From Astropecten irregularis (lineage: Eukaryota > Echinodermata > Asteroidea > Paxillosida > Astropectinidae): a stretch of 64,000 bases of DNA. Positions within the stretch are counted from its first letter, which is position 1; the number at the start of each line of letters is the position of its first letter. A model generated the notes under the pieces. That model was not told where the DNA came from and made no database searches. It worked only from the letters and a program-made list of their open reading frames with translations. Shown here one piece after another: positions 11,895 through 26,800 of the stretch. The stretch lies in NCBI GenBank assembly GCA_963971285.1, contig OZ020244.1:27032001-27096000 (forward strand). The letters are read 5' to 3'. The position numbers were made by a program, and so were the translations under genes.

Positions 11895-14800
11895 ATGGAA
11901 GGTCGGTCAGCAGCGCCTTGTTGTGGATATCGACTTGTGGTGCTGACTCTACTACTGTCATCAGCTTCCTTGTGTGCCGGACAGGCGTGCCAGTTAGTGG
12001 TAAGAACTGCAAATTCGTTGATATGTGATCGTGTTGTAATCTGATTCCTCAAACATTACATTGGCCCAGCCCTAATACTACTAGTATTACTAATACTAAT
12101 TTAGTAATACTAGTATTAATAATACTACCATGGAGGAAGGGTTACTAATCCTTACAAAACATGCTAAATAACAGAACACTGTGGTTTATTGCCTGCATAA
12201 TCCTACGGGAAGAATTCCAGATGTAACGCGATTTTATTAAGTAATTCGTATTTTAATGTTAATTTTAATTTGAACGTATTATTTTTTAGTGATTGTGTTC
12301 TTTTTACAATTATAGTTTTAATGTTATTTTATTGTTTGATTGTTTGTATCTCGGGGCCCTGTGGGAAACCACATTATATGTGAACAGGTTACCCTGATAA
12401 AAGATGAGAAATAAATAAATAAATAAATAAAAACAATTCCACTGACAGCCATCACTTGTACACAAACCTATGTGACTGACAGAGGGCGTTATGAGAAAAT
12501 GGCTACCGCTGCATAGAGACCAAAACAGAAATGTTCACAGATTTACGTATAACTTTCAGGGTATGAAGATGATGCTTGTAGAAACCTACCGTTAAAATGT
12601 TTCCATCTGAAATGGTGTATTTATCTAGAAATGAGTAAAACAACGACCAAAAATCTTTTTGATCTTTTAAAAGATCAAAAATAAAAGAGGAAAGACTAAG
12701 TAAGAAAAACTGTGGCCGTTTTTCATGATTTTCTCAAAAAGTGGGCACCGTATGGAATTAAAATTTTCACAGATGACTGTGACTGTATCTTCCTTGATAT
12801 TTTTTCCCATGAATGTGTACTTCTTTAACAAAAGCCAAAGTATTATACTACCTTTAAAGGTACATGTATAGTATCATACTTTGGTAAGAAACCAAAACTG
12901 AAACAGAAATGTTCACAGATGTACGTATAACTTACAAGGTATGAAGATGGTGGTGGTAGAAACACACCGTTAACATTCCGCCTGAAATGGTGTATTTATC
13001 CAGAAATTAGTATTTAAACAACGACCAAAAATCTTTTTGATCTTTCAAAAGATCCCCCAAAAAAGAGAATTAAGACTTAAGAAATACTACATATATACAT
13101 TGTAGCTGTTTTTCACTGTTTTCTCAAAAAGTTTGCACAAGTGTAACACATGTCTGTTACTGTCTGTCTTGATGTTTTGCCCATGAATCTGCATTTCTTT
13201 GATGAAAACCAAAGTATGATACTACCTTTAAGTGTGTCATTGTAGGTCAAAAAGCACTGAAAATCTCACTTTTTAGATATGTAACACCAGTGTACACACC
13301 TGAGATTGAAGTTCATCATGACTTGCATCTAATTAGTTATCTCTTGGAGGAAATAACCCTGTTTCTGTAATGGCCGTCAGTGGAATTCTTTCCTACCCTG
13401 CATAGGACGTGGATCTCCAAATCTGGGATCCTGCACGTTAAAGTAACAAACAGGCACCTATGCCTAACTTGTAATGTTGAAGGTCCGGCTAGACCGACTG
13501 TCAACCCCAAAATTAAAAAAAAAAGGGAGTTCAACGGAATCAGCACCCAAATAACTGGGTCTACTCAGCACCCCAGTTACAGTTGCAGAGCAATTTACCA
13601 TTGAAGGTAGCATCTGGGACTATAGTTTACATAAAGTAAACCCAGGACATTTGCTGAAAATGAAAGTACCAGGGCCGTACGACTATAACACAAAGTATGC
13701 CTTAAAGTTAATACAAACATTTGGAAACTTGTATATCTACAGGCCTATTTTTCCCAAGTTGTTACACGTATTACAAAAAAAATTGAATATTTTGAGTGGT
13801 AATCACATATATTCATTGATATTTTCGAGACAGCCCTACTATCCTGATACAGTTGAGCTTGATCATCAATGTGTACCATGGTCATGTATGTATACTGAGC
13901 CACGCCCACAATATTGTTTGTTTTTGCACTAGTCATTTACATGTATGAGGTGTCATGTCCGTTGCGCAAAATGTCATGTCCGTTACGCCATTTGTTAGAA
14001 AAATACTAGAAATGGTAAGGAAAACAGTTGCTGCACATGTAAGGGTATTTTGTTCTAACAGGAAATTAATTTGCAGTACCTATATCCAAATTTCCTGTTG
14101 GCAGTGGAAACTTTCAGTGAAAAACACAACGGACATGACACTTTATAATGTTAGAGAAATTGCGCAACTTTGATCTCAGTGGCTTGAAACATAAGTTAAC
14201 AATTCATGTAAAAATTTGTGATTATTTGTCATTGATTTAAATACACTCTGAGTCCTCTGCTGTTTTAAAGTTGAATGATACCTCCTAGAGCATTTCTGGT
14301 TTCTTAAAGGCCTAAAGACAGAAAAAAACAGGTTCAAAAATTGCCATATTTCCATTTCTGTAATTTACAATATACATGGTGTCCCAAAAAACGCAACACT
14401 TGTGTCGAGAACTAAATATTATAGGAAAATTATACTGTTTATCACTTCAAAATTCAGATATGTGATACAGCTATGTCTTGGCTATCATCATGTAGAATTT
14501 GAGCAAAATTGGACTAAAATTGAGTGAAAAAAACTAAGACTGAACTACCCAACCTCAAAACCCGATTTTCATCTTTCTTTCATATAATTATACACATATA
14601 CATGTGTGTGTTGATCACTATGCGTGTTATCCTTGCAAATTTGTTTTTAAGGAGTACTCTTTCAATTGATCATATTTTCGCCAATTTCAGCCCCAATTAT
14701 GCTTAAATTCTACATGGTGATAGCCAAGACATGGTTGCATCACATATCTGAATCTTGAAGTGATAAACAGTTTAATGTTAACATGATGGGTCCCGACACA

Positions 14801-17800
14801 GTGTTGCGTTTTTTCTGGGACACCCTGTACAACATTTTCAATTGCGAAAAAAATGTATACCAAATTTTGTCATAAAAATGATGTCTATTGGAAAATGAAA
14901 ATTCAAGCATTTAATGTAATACTTTTTAAGAATACTTGAGAGCTAAAGTGCAATTTCAAACTTAACTTTTTCTCTTGAGGGCAAAGACAATGAAAAAAGG
15001 AACCATTTCCACCACCAACAACAACACAAAGTTATAGGGAAGAAACTCTTCTCAAAATGTCACGTTTGTGCCTGTGATTATTATTGCACAGCTTTATTAG
15101 TTCAGTAAAGTTCATGTTCAGTGATGTTTGAACAGCAGACTCGCAGTAATTTCCGAGAGAGAGAGAGCAAAATACACAAAATTAGAGAACAAAAGCGACA
15201 GGGCTGTCCAGAAATAAAAGACTGAATGAGTCTACGGATGACGATATCAAATTTGGTGTCTCGGTAAACTTCTCAAAAAGCAATAGATCTCCATTTCTCA
15301 AATGTTATGACGATTTTAATAAGGAACTGAATATGTACCCTCAATGAAATTTTGTTCTCTTAAAGGGTTCCTGCAGTGCTCTTTTCAGTAAGGTTATTTT
15401 ATTGCCTTTATACAGAGAACATACTGACAGATTATGAATGGCAAGTCTTATTTTGGTCAGGTGTCAAACCAGCATTTGGTTTTCCTTTGAACGGCTTTGC
15501 AAAATGGGGGATTTGCATGCATACTCATGTGGGGAACCAACAGCCAATTGATGAAAAATCATTATATGAACAAACATAAACATTTAAAAGGCAAACTGGA
15601 CCCACAGAAATGGTTTGGCAAAACATATTACACCACCAGTTGAGTGAAAGGAACAAATGTATTTGCCAAATTGTATAAAACCTATTGAGGAGGATTGTCA
15701 CAGCAATCCTGAGCAGCAGTCTGTGTGGTATACGGCTGAATGCTAAGCCTTTAGATAGCCCTAATGAAAAATACATTCATAGCCTGAAGGTCACAGAGTG
15801 AAGGTCACCTTATTATACACAGTGTTTGGCTATATGCCCTCCCACACAAACCACAGAGCATTGAACCATGATTGAACAGGCACAGATATGAATTGTTGTA
15901 GGTCCTGTGTGGATAGCTGGGGATTGATAGGGGAATTCCCCCAACTTGCTTTCTGGGAATGAGGGTAAGGGGGAGGAAGTATGTGCCTGACCAGTGACTG
16001 TACCACTGCACTGCCTGTATCAATACCATGGAGGGTATTATATGCACAGTTTATCAGTGTGTCTGATGAATTAACAAATCAAAGCTACATTTAGCTACAG
16101 TTTCCTCCTGTGGTTTTCGGGTCAAAGGCTTTCAGTATACATGTTTCCTGAAACCAATGCTCATGTCATGTCTGTTGGTTAAATTTCAGTCAATGGAATA
16201 AGTACACGTATGTCACGTCTCACGTATGTCACGTCTCACGTTTGCCTTTCAACAAAATTTATTTTTACAGTGTGAAAGTTCAAATCTGTCATGTCTGTGA
16301 TTTCTAAATTAAACAGATTTTATATGGCATCACTCAATACGGATTATGTTCAGACTAGTTGTACACTCTTAGTACTTTCAAACCTTCTAGTTTTTCTCTG
16401 GTCCCATATGTTACAATATTAGAATTAAGGATTATACATGTATATAGCATTATATATTTTAACTTGTTGATTATGTAACCGGATATTTGTGGCGGATGTG
16501 CTCTTATACATGTACCTCAACGGTTAAAGGTACTATCATACTTTGGTTTTTATCAAAGAAATACAGATTCACCATGGGCAGAAATACAGTAACAGTCATA
16601 TGTGGTAATTTCAGTCCCATACGGTGCCCACTTTTTGAGAAAACAGTAAAAACAGCCACAGTATTTCTTAAGTCTTTTCTCTTTTATTTTGGATCTTTTA
16701 AAAGATCAAAAATATTCTCGATCGTTGTTTTACTAATTTCTGGATAAATACACAATTTCAGGTGTGTTTCTACCACCACCATCTTTATACCCTGTAAGTT
16801 ATACGTAAATCTGTGAACATCTCTAGCTGTTTTGGTTTCTTACCAAAGTACCTTAAAGCAAAACAGACTCAAATATTAAAATTCCAAGTATAGGCCCTAC
16901 AAAGTACATAATTTGTCTATTATACAGTACTGTACTATACATGTCTCACATTATAACAAGTTGCAGTTTATTTTTCATGCAAACAGTAACACTGCATGGA
17001 CAAACATGTTCATTCACTGTACATCTGTACATGTACACATGTATACTGTGCACATGTACATGTACATGTACATCAATCTTAATCTGTACTATCAGATCAG
17101 ACATGTTAGAATATAACCAACAAATTTCAAGTGGTCGTGGCAGCAATTAAATGCAAAGTGTATGGTCACAACAGTGCGTGGAAAATTACTTTTCATGACG
17201 GGATGGAAGAAGTTGAAGAATTTGGAATACATGTATTTCTTTTTCCCACACAGACGTACACTAACTTAACACATTACATTTATTTCCATTACCGGTAATC
17301 CATTATTGATTGTTAGAACGGCTTTTGAAGGATTTGATGTTTTTGGAATGCATTCCATGCTTCAGGGCCCAGGGTGTTTGGCTTAAAAATTAGGCTTAAC
17401 ATGTGACAGTCATTAATTGTTATGCCTACCTTTTGCCAATTGTTTCAGGAAACCGTTTCTGGAACGAACAGACCTCCGACCATCTACAGTGGATACCGTA
17501 AGAGCAGTCATTATTGCAAATTTTTACGATTAATCACTTGTGCAAATTAACAATTGTATTTATTGAAACTTTTTGTTTTTCAAGTTAAAACTTAATGAAA
17601 CTCATCATTTCAACTAAGCAAGTTGTTTTCAAACAAGATTCTTGCTTTGAATAGTTTTTTAACTTTAACATATTTTATAACCACAGCCATGCAATTCAAA
17701 TGGAAATTTGAAGGGTATTTAGATCAGTCACTGTCCTGATTTTACACTGAATTTATTTTATCATTGTTGTAGGAATATAGTCCATGGCATTGGGTCCTTT

Positions 17801-20800
17801 CTGTAGGGGGTAGATAGAGGTGGCACTTCTGTAGGAATTGAGTCCCTTTTCACCCTTTCGGCATTTTTGTATGGATGATGTAAGGTATAAAGTACATTTG
17901 GGTTGACATTTCCAATCTTTGGTGTATAATATGATACAGACTATAGATATCTTGGTGTGTTTTTCTTAAGCACTAGCCGATCACATCCATTCAGGATCTT
18001 GCAAGACTGTATTTTGAAGATTGACCAACCTCGTATTTTGTTACGTATTAAACATAATGCATAATATCCGCTATTTTATCTGTTAGACACAGAATGTGGT
18101 CACGTTCCCGAAGATGCTGAAATTCCTACAGCACCATGGAATCTCCAGTTTATGGATTATCCTTACCCTGTCCGAGAATCAAAAACGCTGGCTGTGAATA
18201 TTACGTGGAAATCTCCAGGTAGGGTATGACAGCTAGAACCTCGCTTCAGATGAAGATTGGAAGCTAACCTCCTTGGCATCAGTTAAACATCAAGATATCA
18301 ATGTTTCATCAAGGCAACATTTTGTTGATCATCCTGTTAAAAATTAAATATTAAAATCTTAAAATCATTGACAAGTGAACAAAGAAAAATTTACTTGAGC
18401 GGAATTCACACCGGCGACCTCCTGAATACCTCACAGGCGTTGGGTGTGTGCGTTGTTTCATGGCTTCTGACTGCCAAACGAACAAAGATAAATAACTATT
18501 GGGAACATAACACCACCAATGTAGGGCTGGATGGCTCAGTTTGTAGAGCGCCTGTACGGTATTCAGGAGGTCACCGGTTCGAATCCCACTCCAGTCAATT
18601 TTTCTTTGTTCACTTTCCAATGACTTTTATAAATTGAGTCAGTTTCACTTGTGGTTATTTGATGATTAAAATCTTAAATTATTAAAACATTGTTTCCAGG
18701 TTTCAACCAATAGCACTGACCCATCCAGTGCCCTTAGCCATTCAAAGCTCTTTACCCAATTCCTACCTCATTTCATTGGATGATATCTTGTTTTTTGGGA
18801 TCTTAGTTAACTTTCACGGGACAGGTATGAACAATTTGTCAGTTCAGTTTGACATATGTTTGACCAACATTTGGGGATGCTGGTTGTGGGTACGATAAAA
18901 ACATTTCCAAAAAACTGTTAATCACATTTCCTAAACATTGCGAGTGATGTAGGGCTGGCTTATTGTAAGTAATAGTTGTTTTTATGGTTGTAGAGATGCT
19001 TCAGCAACATTTACTGTGTTTCCATCAGACATTTGGGAAAACAAATTGTTTAAGGTTGACCTGAGCAATAAACTCACCATCAGCCACTGAGGTTGTGACT
19101 GATGTCATTTGGCTCAAGGCCCATAAATTCAACTCATTAAGCAAGTTATATTTTACCATCTGTTATTGTTGCAGTAAATTCTACCGGACTGCAAGGTTTC
19201 ATCGTGGAAATTTTGAAAACTAGTTACCCAGTTGGCTTCCAGCAGTGCCTGGGATTTACCCTATCTGAGCCATCTACGTCCATGGTAAGACATGTCGGTG
19301 TGCTGTCTGCATTTTTGTCAAATTCCACTTTGGATCATGCCTAAGACTGAACTGCTGCTTTATCTGCAGCTACCACGCAAGACAAGAGCTGCTTACTACA
19401 CATTACCACAGTCTCCACATGGAGACCATAAACCACGCATTACCACACAAACCGCACTGTGATGTATTGTGGTATTCAGGATACCACGCTAACCATAGGA
19501 AAAAGCATAAATGTGGTAAACTGTGGTAAGTGAAAAGTAGTAAGAATTGCCAATTTTGAAAACTTTCAAATGATAATCACTCAGACGAAATTAATCAACG
19601 GGCTGCTCATGAATGCAAACAATCCTTAATGTTATCTTAAATATTGTTGCCATGATTACTCATGGCCATAACTTGTGTGTTGGTGCTAGATGCCAACAGT
19701 GGAAGAGGATGATAACACTCGGCACTTATTATGGTATACAGTAATACCGTAGCCTGATGTTTGGTAGCAACTAACGTATACTTAATTTTGCCGACAAAAA
19801 ACAATTCATCCCTCAAGCAGCTTATCAGACTAATGTACCAAGTCTAAGCTTTATGGCAGATTTTGTTTTGAGATCCTCGAGATTCGGTTAAAACCAACTT
19901 TAGGGTATTCATAGATTAGTTTAACCATGAAAAGAACCAACCAAGAAGAAGCAACAACGCTTTAACGTCCTACGGTCGTAATAACCAATGGAATGTAACA
20001 AAACCACTCACCCTCACAGGACAAAACTAAGGTAAACTACATAAGATTTGGTAACTAGTAACAACTACTTTATCTGTTTGTGTATTTGGACCCTCATCAA
20101 ACTGAATAGAATGTACTTTGTGGAATAATTAATTTTGTGGTGGTTTAATTAAACCCTTGCAGGAGTATACTCTTGATTGTTTCCATAGCCTGGAGGTTGA
20201 TGAAAAGTATCAGGTAACTGTGAGATCTTTGTCATCTGGACAGTCAATCACAAGAAAATACCACACTGCAAGTAAGTCTGCATTATTTTAGTCTTCAGAA
20301 AATCTTAGAGATTAACTCAGCAACCACAACAGGCCTGGAGCCAATTTCATAGAGCTGCTTAAGCACCGATATTGGCTTAAGCACCAAAAACCTTGGCAAA
20401 TAAAATTAGTATGCCAGCCAAAACTCCTTGTGAATGTTATGCTCAGCAAACAATGGCCAAATACAAGTCAAAAGCAGGAAACATCACATGAAAATTTGGT
20501 TTGTATTTCTGTTTGATCAAGGAAGACTTTTTATGCTTAAGTAAATTTTGTGCTTAAGCAGCTCTATGAAATCGGCCCTTGTTTGTTTCAGGCACTTCTG
20601 TGATCTTGTAAATCCACGTCCCATGCAGGATACACTGGATCACTGATCGAGTGCCTGAAACAATCAGGCCCCACTAACATTCCACTCGTTTCTTATCCTT
20701 TTCCCCAAATGTGCATATTGTGCACAAGTGTCATCTTCAAATAGATTATTCCACAGCGTTTGGGACAGAAATTCCGAGGGCATACAATATATTGATTTAC

Positions 20801-23800
20801 ATATATTGTCCCCAATTTTGACTGGCAATCATTATTTAAACAATAATTGCTTTGGTCCTTCAACTGTACTCTAGCACCAAAGAACAATTCCACACCTCGT
20901 AAAAAATGTGTAGACTGCTGACAAAAATCTAAATTCATAATTTCAACGAAATGGTTTTTTACTTCTAAACTACTTAAGCACACAATTTGATTTTGCTTTG
21001 TACTACAGATTGCGTCACATTTCCAGAGGTTGGAACCTGTCTCATTGGTAAGTCGTTCTCTTTGCCAGTTTTGTCATGCAAATCCTTGCCAACTTTGTAA
21101 ATTGAATTATCACATGGCGCAATGCCATGACTTTCTGTTGTGAGGTTTATACATAAATTGTAACCCATTCAGGAGGCATATAAGGCCAAAAAAAAATGGT
21201 TGTGTTGCCCTCAAGTAGAAAAATTTAAATTTTGAGGAGACACACTTTTTTACTGCTAAATCTGACATTTTCTGTCAAAAATGGTGAGTTCTTTCACTTT
21301 AAAAAAGTTTTGGCATTTTACGGTCGGTCGTTGCGGGCAACACAACAATTTTTTTTCTGCCTAATATTCTCAGATTGTTCTTCAGCCTGACTGAATCAAT
21401 GACTTCTGTTCGTGAATTAGGGCCAACAAATATTTCATTAAGAGCATTTTTTCAAAGAAGCACATTTTAAGAAACAGTTACCTGTGTTCTATTCAGTGGC
21501 ATATCTAGGGGGAGGGGGCGCGTGCCCCGGGCGCCTCTTTTTAGGGGGCGCAAAAAACGCAAAGGGGAAAAAAAGGTGCTGTTGAAGTTATTGGAAATCT
21601 AATCAAATGAACAAAGAAAGAAAGATTCCCATTTCAAATTGTCAGATTTTGTTTAGTCATTGGCATCAGAAGTTTGAATTACGGGCATTATTTTAGTGCT
21701 TGCCCCGGGTGCCATTTTTCTCTAGAAAGGTCACGGGTTCTTCTTCTATTTCATGAATTTGTGTTAAAGTATTCAAAATTAATCCATTTGCCCATCCTCT
21801 GGAACGTGTCCCATTCATCCTTTCTTACCAATAATTACAATTTTTTTCTTGTATTGACAATTTTTTCCTCAGATTGTAAAGGTTGTCAAGGTGGCATACG
21901 TAAGTCAAAATTCAGTTCATATTATTAGATTCCACAGGGTGTCCGCGGGTCTTTAAAAAGTATTAAAAAGTCTTAAATGAAATTTTCCAAATTTAAGGCC
22001 TTAAAAAGCATTAAAAGGTATTAAATTGAATTCTCAAAGGTATTAAACAATTCTGGAAGCGAGTTATTTTTACATTATCTGATTATGTTATATTATGTTG
22101 TAATCAGATCCTAAAAATCGGCAACAGGGAAAAAAATAATTTGGAAAATTGCAGCATGCATAGTATAGGTGATTTCTGAACGCACGTGGCAAACTCGGTC
22201 AGGGGTCGTCAAACCAATACGCGTACGAGATATCGTCTGGCTCCATGTTTTGTGTACACGTGTTTATATGATGCTAAATGGGGCAGGAAACAGACCCTAC
22301 TTCAGTGATTGTGCATCCTACATTGATCGAAATGGCCACCGCACATGCAGATTTTCTACCTCCATGCTCCGACACTCTCCGGCGCTTCACGCTTAAAAAA
22401 AAAATCATGCTGCCACATTTACATATATTTACTATTAAAATGATCTGGAAACAATAAAAACCATTTCATTTATTCTATTAACTTCATGACTTTCCGATGA
22501 TTTCGCGGGAACTGTCAAGTTTGCTACACGAGGCGACTCGAATCGACATACATAAACGATGTACTAAACTGGATCGAGCAGTGGGTCACCCCGCCCTTGC
22601 ATGCATACTCGTACACGTGCATGGCAAGAGACCTACTTTTGCTGCATATGATCTGCGCACGTGTACACAAATCTGGTTACGCGTCTCCCCATCGACTCGA
22701 CCCATAAATCAGTTTATCCATCGATTTTGCACTCAAACTCGTTCGGCGTCGAACTTTCGCAAAACTTTGACGAAATTCTTCATAAAATACGATGTTTTGA
22801 ATGAGGTTGCTTTTATTCAAACTACATTTTTGAAGAATTCTGGTACATCCACATAAAATAAGATGCCATTTTTGGAAATTATGAGGCACAAATTCTTACA
22901 TAAAGTTGAGTTTGCGAATGGAACTGTCGACTCCAATCTTGCCACAATGCGTTTTTACCGTGACTGACGGCAGTGGGGCTAATTGCTTCGTGTGGCCAGT
23001 CAACATTCCTCTCGGGCACGCTACCAACGTTGCGTTGTGTACCGCTGTGCACGGAAACCTTTGTTTAATATCTCTATGTAAGGATGTTTCATGTTCATCT
23101 GTTTTTGATTGGTTTTCATTCTCAAGATAAGACTCACTTGTTTTATTTTGTCAGATCTGTCATCTACATTTTATAAATGTTTCTTTTGATTTTTCTGTGA
23201 AATTTAGAATGTCTAGCAAGAGGTCCTTAAAATGCTGGGCCTATGTGGTCTACCCTATTTATTTTACTATGTCATGAAAGAATTGTAAATACAGTGGCCC
23301 ACTGTGAGCTGCCTTATACATTATGTTGAATTTTATATGGTCTTAAATTCCTCTAAAGGTGGCATTAAAAGGGTCTTAAAAAGACTTAAATTTGACTTGC
23401 TGAAACCTGCAGATACCCTGTTCCATAAAGTGTGGAACACTGCTACATATTGAACACTACTACTATAGGCCCCCTACAGTACACGTTCACAGTACCGTGT
23501 TCAGCGTACCGTGGATGGGTCACTCTGCAGTTAGCTGGGGTGGTTCCATCCGTTATGTAGTGGTGGTCTTGGTTCAGGATGGTTGGAAGCCAAATCCAGG
23601 GATGTTGAAGAGGTGTTACTTCAAACTCATTTTTTAACTGTTAAATTATCAGGTTTCAATCCTCTGTAATGTGGAGGGGAAATTAGAAGCCACTCTGGTG
23701 GGATTTGAACCCATTTTTATTCCAGTTGAATTTGTTATCATACTGCCTTTGTTTCGGAACTTGGAAGGCCTTTAAAGTGAAATACAGTGTAGTGAGTCAG

Positions 23801-26800
23801 ATTGAAACATGAAATAATTAAGCAGCTATCCTCCTTTTAATACCATTTATCATAGAGAGAGTAAGGCTTGCGGTAACACCATGTATCTACATGGTGTTAC
23901 CGCAAGCCTTACTCTCTCAAGTGTCTCCACCATGCAAAACTTCAAACCTTACTTACCATTTATCATGTTTATATTATTGATAATAAGATAGTCCATTTTG
24001 AATGTCTTTACATACATGCAGATCTATATGAACGGAATTGGACATTCTCGTAAAATGTTTCCACTCAATTTATTATAGTTATTTATCCCCTCCATTCTCT
24101 CTCTCACAGCACCAATTAATGAGTGGCGTTCACCAAACAGGCCAAGTGTTGAAGTCTGGGGTGACCGGGTAATGGTGATGTTTGACATATATCCAGGGGA
24201 TCACTGGTTGGATTACAAAGTCAACCTTCACTCCTATGAACTGCATGATACTCCAGATGAACTATCACATCGGTTGAACACAAATGGATCAGTGAGTTGA
24301 ACCATTCGGATTGATCTATTTGCTCCTTGCTGCTTATCAGCAGTTGGCCGTAATGACTCAGTAGTGCATGTTGTGTCAGCGGGGCTCCTGGCAGAGGTTT
24401 GAAAGGGCAGAAAGTTATACAACATTGGTAACAAACCGAAACAGAAACGTTCACAGATTTACATAATTAAACTTACAGGGTATAAAGACAGTAATGGTAG
24501 AAACATACTGTAAAAATGTTTTTACCGGAAATCCAGAAAAGAGAAAAACCAGACACCAAAACATCTTTGATCTTGGAAAGATAAAAAATGAGACAGCTAT
24601 TCTTACACAAGTTGGCATCAATTGCATCTTGTTGTTTTTTTTTGGTTTTTTTTTTTTTGGGGGGGGGTGCTCTTTTCTAATGTTTTCAATTACACGTGTA
24701 TCAATTGAGTTGAACATTTCACAGGTTTGTTTTTATTCCATGACAATTGAATTATGAGCAGCCTGCAGCTGCTCTGTCACCTTTACCAATGTTGCACATA
24801 CCCTGTAATATAATGATACCTGGAGTCATACTTTGGAAGCATTTGCACACATGACATATAATGTGGACTGGAAATCCTGTTAATTTATCTTCTTTCTTTT
24901 TCTCCCGCTTATTTTGCGTTCTTTGTTGTGCAGTCGGGAAGATTTACAGACACATTTGAAGGTGTGAAACCTGGGCGTTACAGAGCAGATGTGAGTAATT
25001 ATAGCTTTCTTTATTATTTTAATCCAGTCCAGTTTTGAAAAAACCTTTTTATATTCCTCACCCTCGCTGTAAAAAACAAAGAACTGGAATTGTGCTAAGT
25101 AATTGCTTGTGGCTTATTCTCAATAAAGTTGGGTCCTGCCTAATCAGAAACAAATTTCTGCTTACAAGGAAAGTATGGGCCTTTTCGAAATGGAGGCTCT
25201 GACTGCTGCTCCATTTCATGAATTTGTTCTAAAATAATGGGTTCCAAAATAGAGGCTTTTGGCCACAATTCAGAAGTAGATTCCCTGGTTTGAAAAGGAA
25301 AACAGAGCTTCAGCTTCAATGAAAAACCACACCCTATATTTTCAGCATATGGATGACGAACTGGAGCCTGAGCCCGAGCCTCCGTTTCGAAAAGCCCCTA
25401 TGTATGTTGAGGATACCTGTTATGCATATCATGCCATCTTTCAGTGGTAATGTTCATGTTGTTGATTGCAATCAATTACGTTTCCATTTTGGTTCAGGTT
25501 AAAATCATTCAAGGAGACGCTATTCGAGCTTCCTCTGAGGACTTTTCTGTGGTGATACCACCCACAAGGGCAGTTGTCACGGAAATGAGAGGTTTGTAAT
25601 TTTGTGCATTTTCACTCAAGATGCTGGTGCTGAAAATAAACCATAATGCTTAACCAGATATACAAGATGGAGAAGTAGACCTTCGATCAGTTTAAGTATT
25701 GATCATGTAGATTCTGCCTGTGACTATGTGCAGTATTTAATGGTAAAATTTCTTTACTTTGAACAAATTTCATAGCAATTTCTGACAAGCAACCAAAGGT
25801 ATCTAGCTAGAATGCCTGGTTTGAGATCTTGGGCTGATTTCACTAGCATTTTGCGATCATCGTTAAGCCCAAATCCATCCCCAAACGGAAAATCGATCGC
25901 TACTTTACGTAACAATTTTCCGTTCATCGATGGATTTTTGCTTAGCGATGACCGCAAAGCATCAGCGAAATCGGCTCCTTATAACTTAATGAATCTTTCA
26001 TTGCTGGTTAGCACGTTAACATGGAATCTATTTTTGTAATCCTAGAATTAACCACAAGTACAGATGATTCGGACCTAGAGGATAGCAACGCATTTTCCAG
26101 GGAGGACCTGATCAAGATGGGAATTGGCATCGGCAGTACCATACTTGCAGTCATTCTCCTGGCTGCCATGGTGATTTGGAAGCGGCAGAAACGGACCGGT
26201 TCACTGTCCCAATGTGGTGTGGGAGCGAGTGCCAGCCCCTTCAGAGGTTCTATGACTCAATCCGAAGACACGTCTGATTTAGTGAAGAACATGCAGCACA
26301 ATGATCGTAAGTACAGCACTATGTGTACATCAACATGTGGCCTGATTTGGCAAAATGGGGAATATGTCCTTTCTTTCCGAGACTGACAATTTTTTTTTTT
26401 TTAATAACTGGTATCCTGATTTTCTTTTTTCCTTGTTCCCTTTCGGACTTTGAAAAACTCTAAGAAAGTCAACTCAGTTTTTGGCAGTAAGCTATTCATG
26501 CCTGATGAAAAGTGGTAAAAAAATAACGCCCATCCTTAGCTTCATTTGTATGTAATGTCTGTCTATAATACTGTGGCGAATATATCTTCAGTAGCAATTG
26601 ACATTCCTCAGTGACATAGAGCAGGCCATGTTTAGTGTATGTATCATCTCCAATGCTTGAGGCTTGAATCTGTTAAACTGAATCTTGAATCTGTAGCAGA
26701 ACCCGTAAGCACAAAAATAGGCCATAACAGATTCCATAAAATTGAGCCCCCAGATGTTTAACTCATGCTTCTGGTTCAATGTCACAGCTTGCATAAGTTG

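Noticed and set aside
18087-18092. Alternative acceptor for receptor exon 3 at the first AG
   Set aside because: Using 18087 puts a stop codon 10 codons downstream in the frame from exon 2; the next AG (exon from 18093) keeps the frame and the Cys-Gly start.
22497-22856. Possible transposase frame inside the 21935-23420 element
   Set aside because: No hAT dimerisation, zinc-finger or catalytic motif is visible in 119 codons; kept only as part of the element description.
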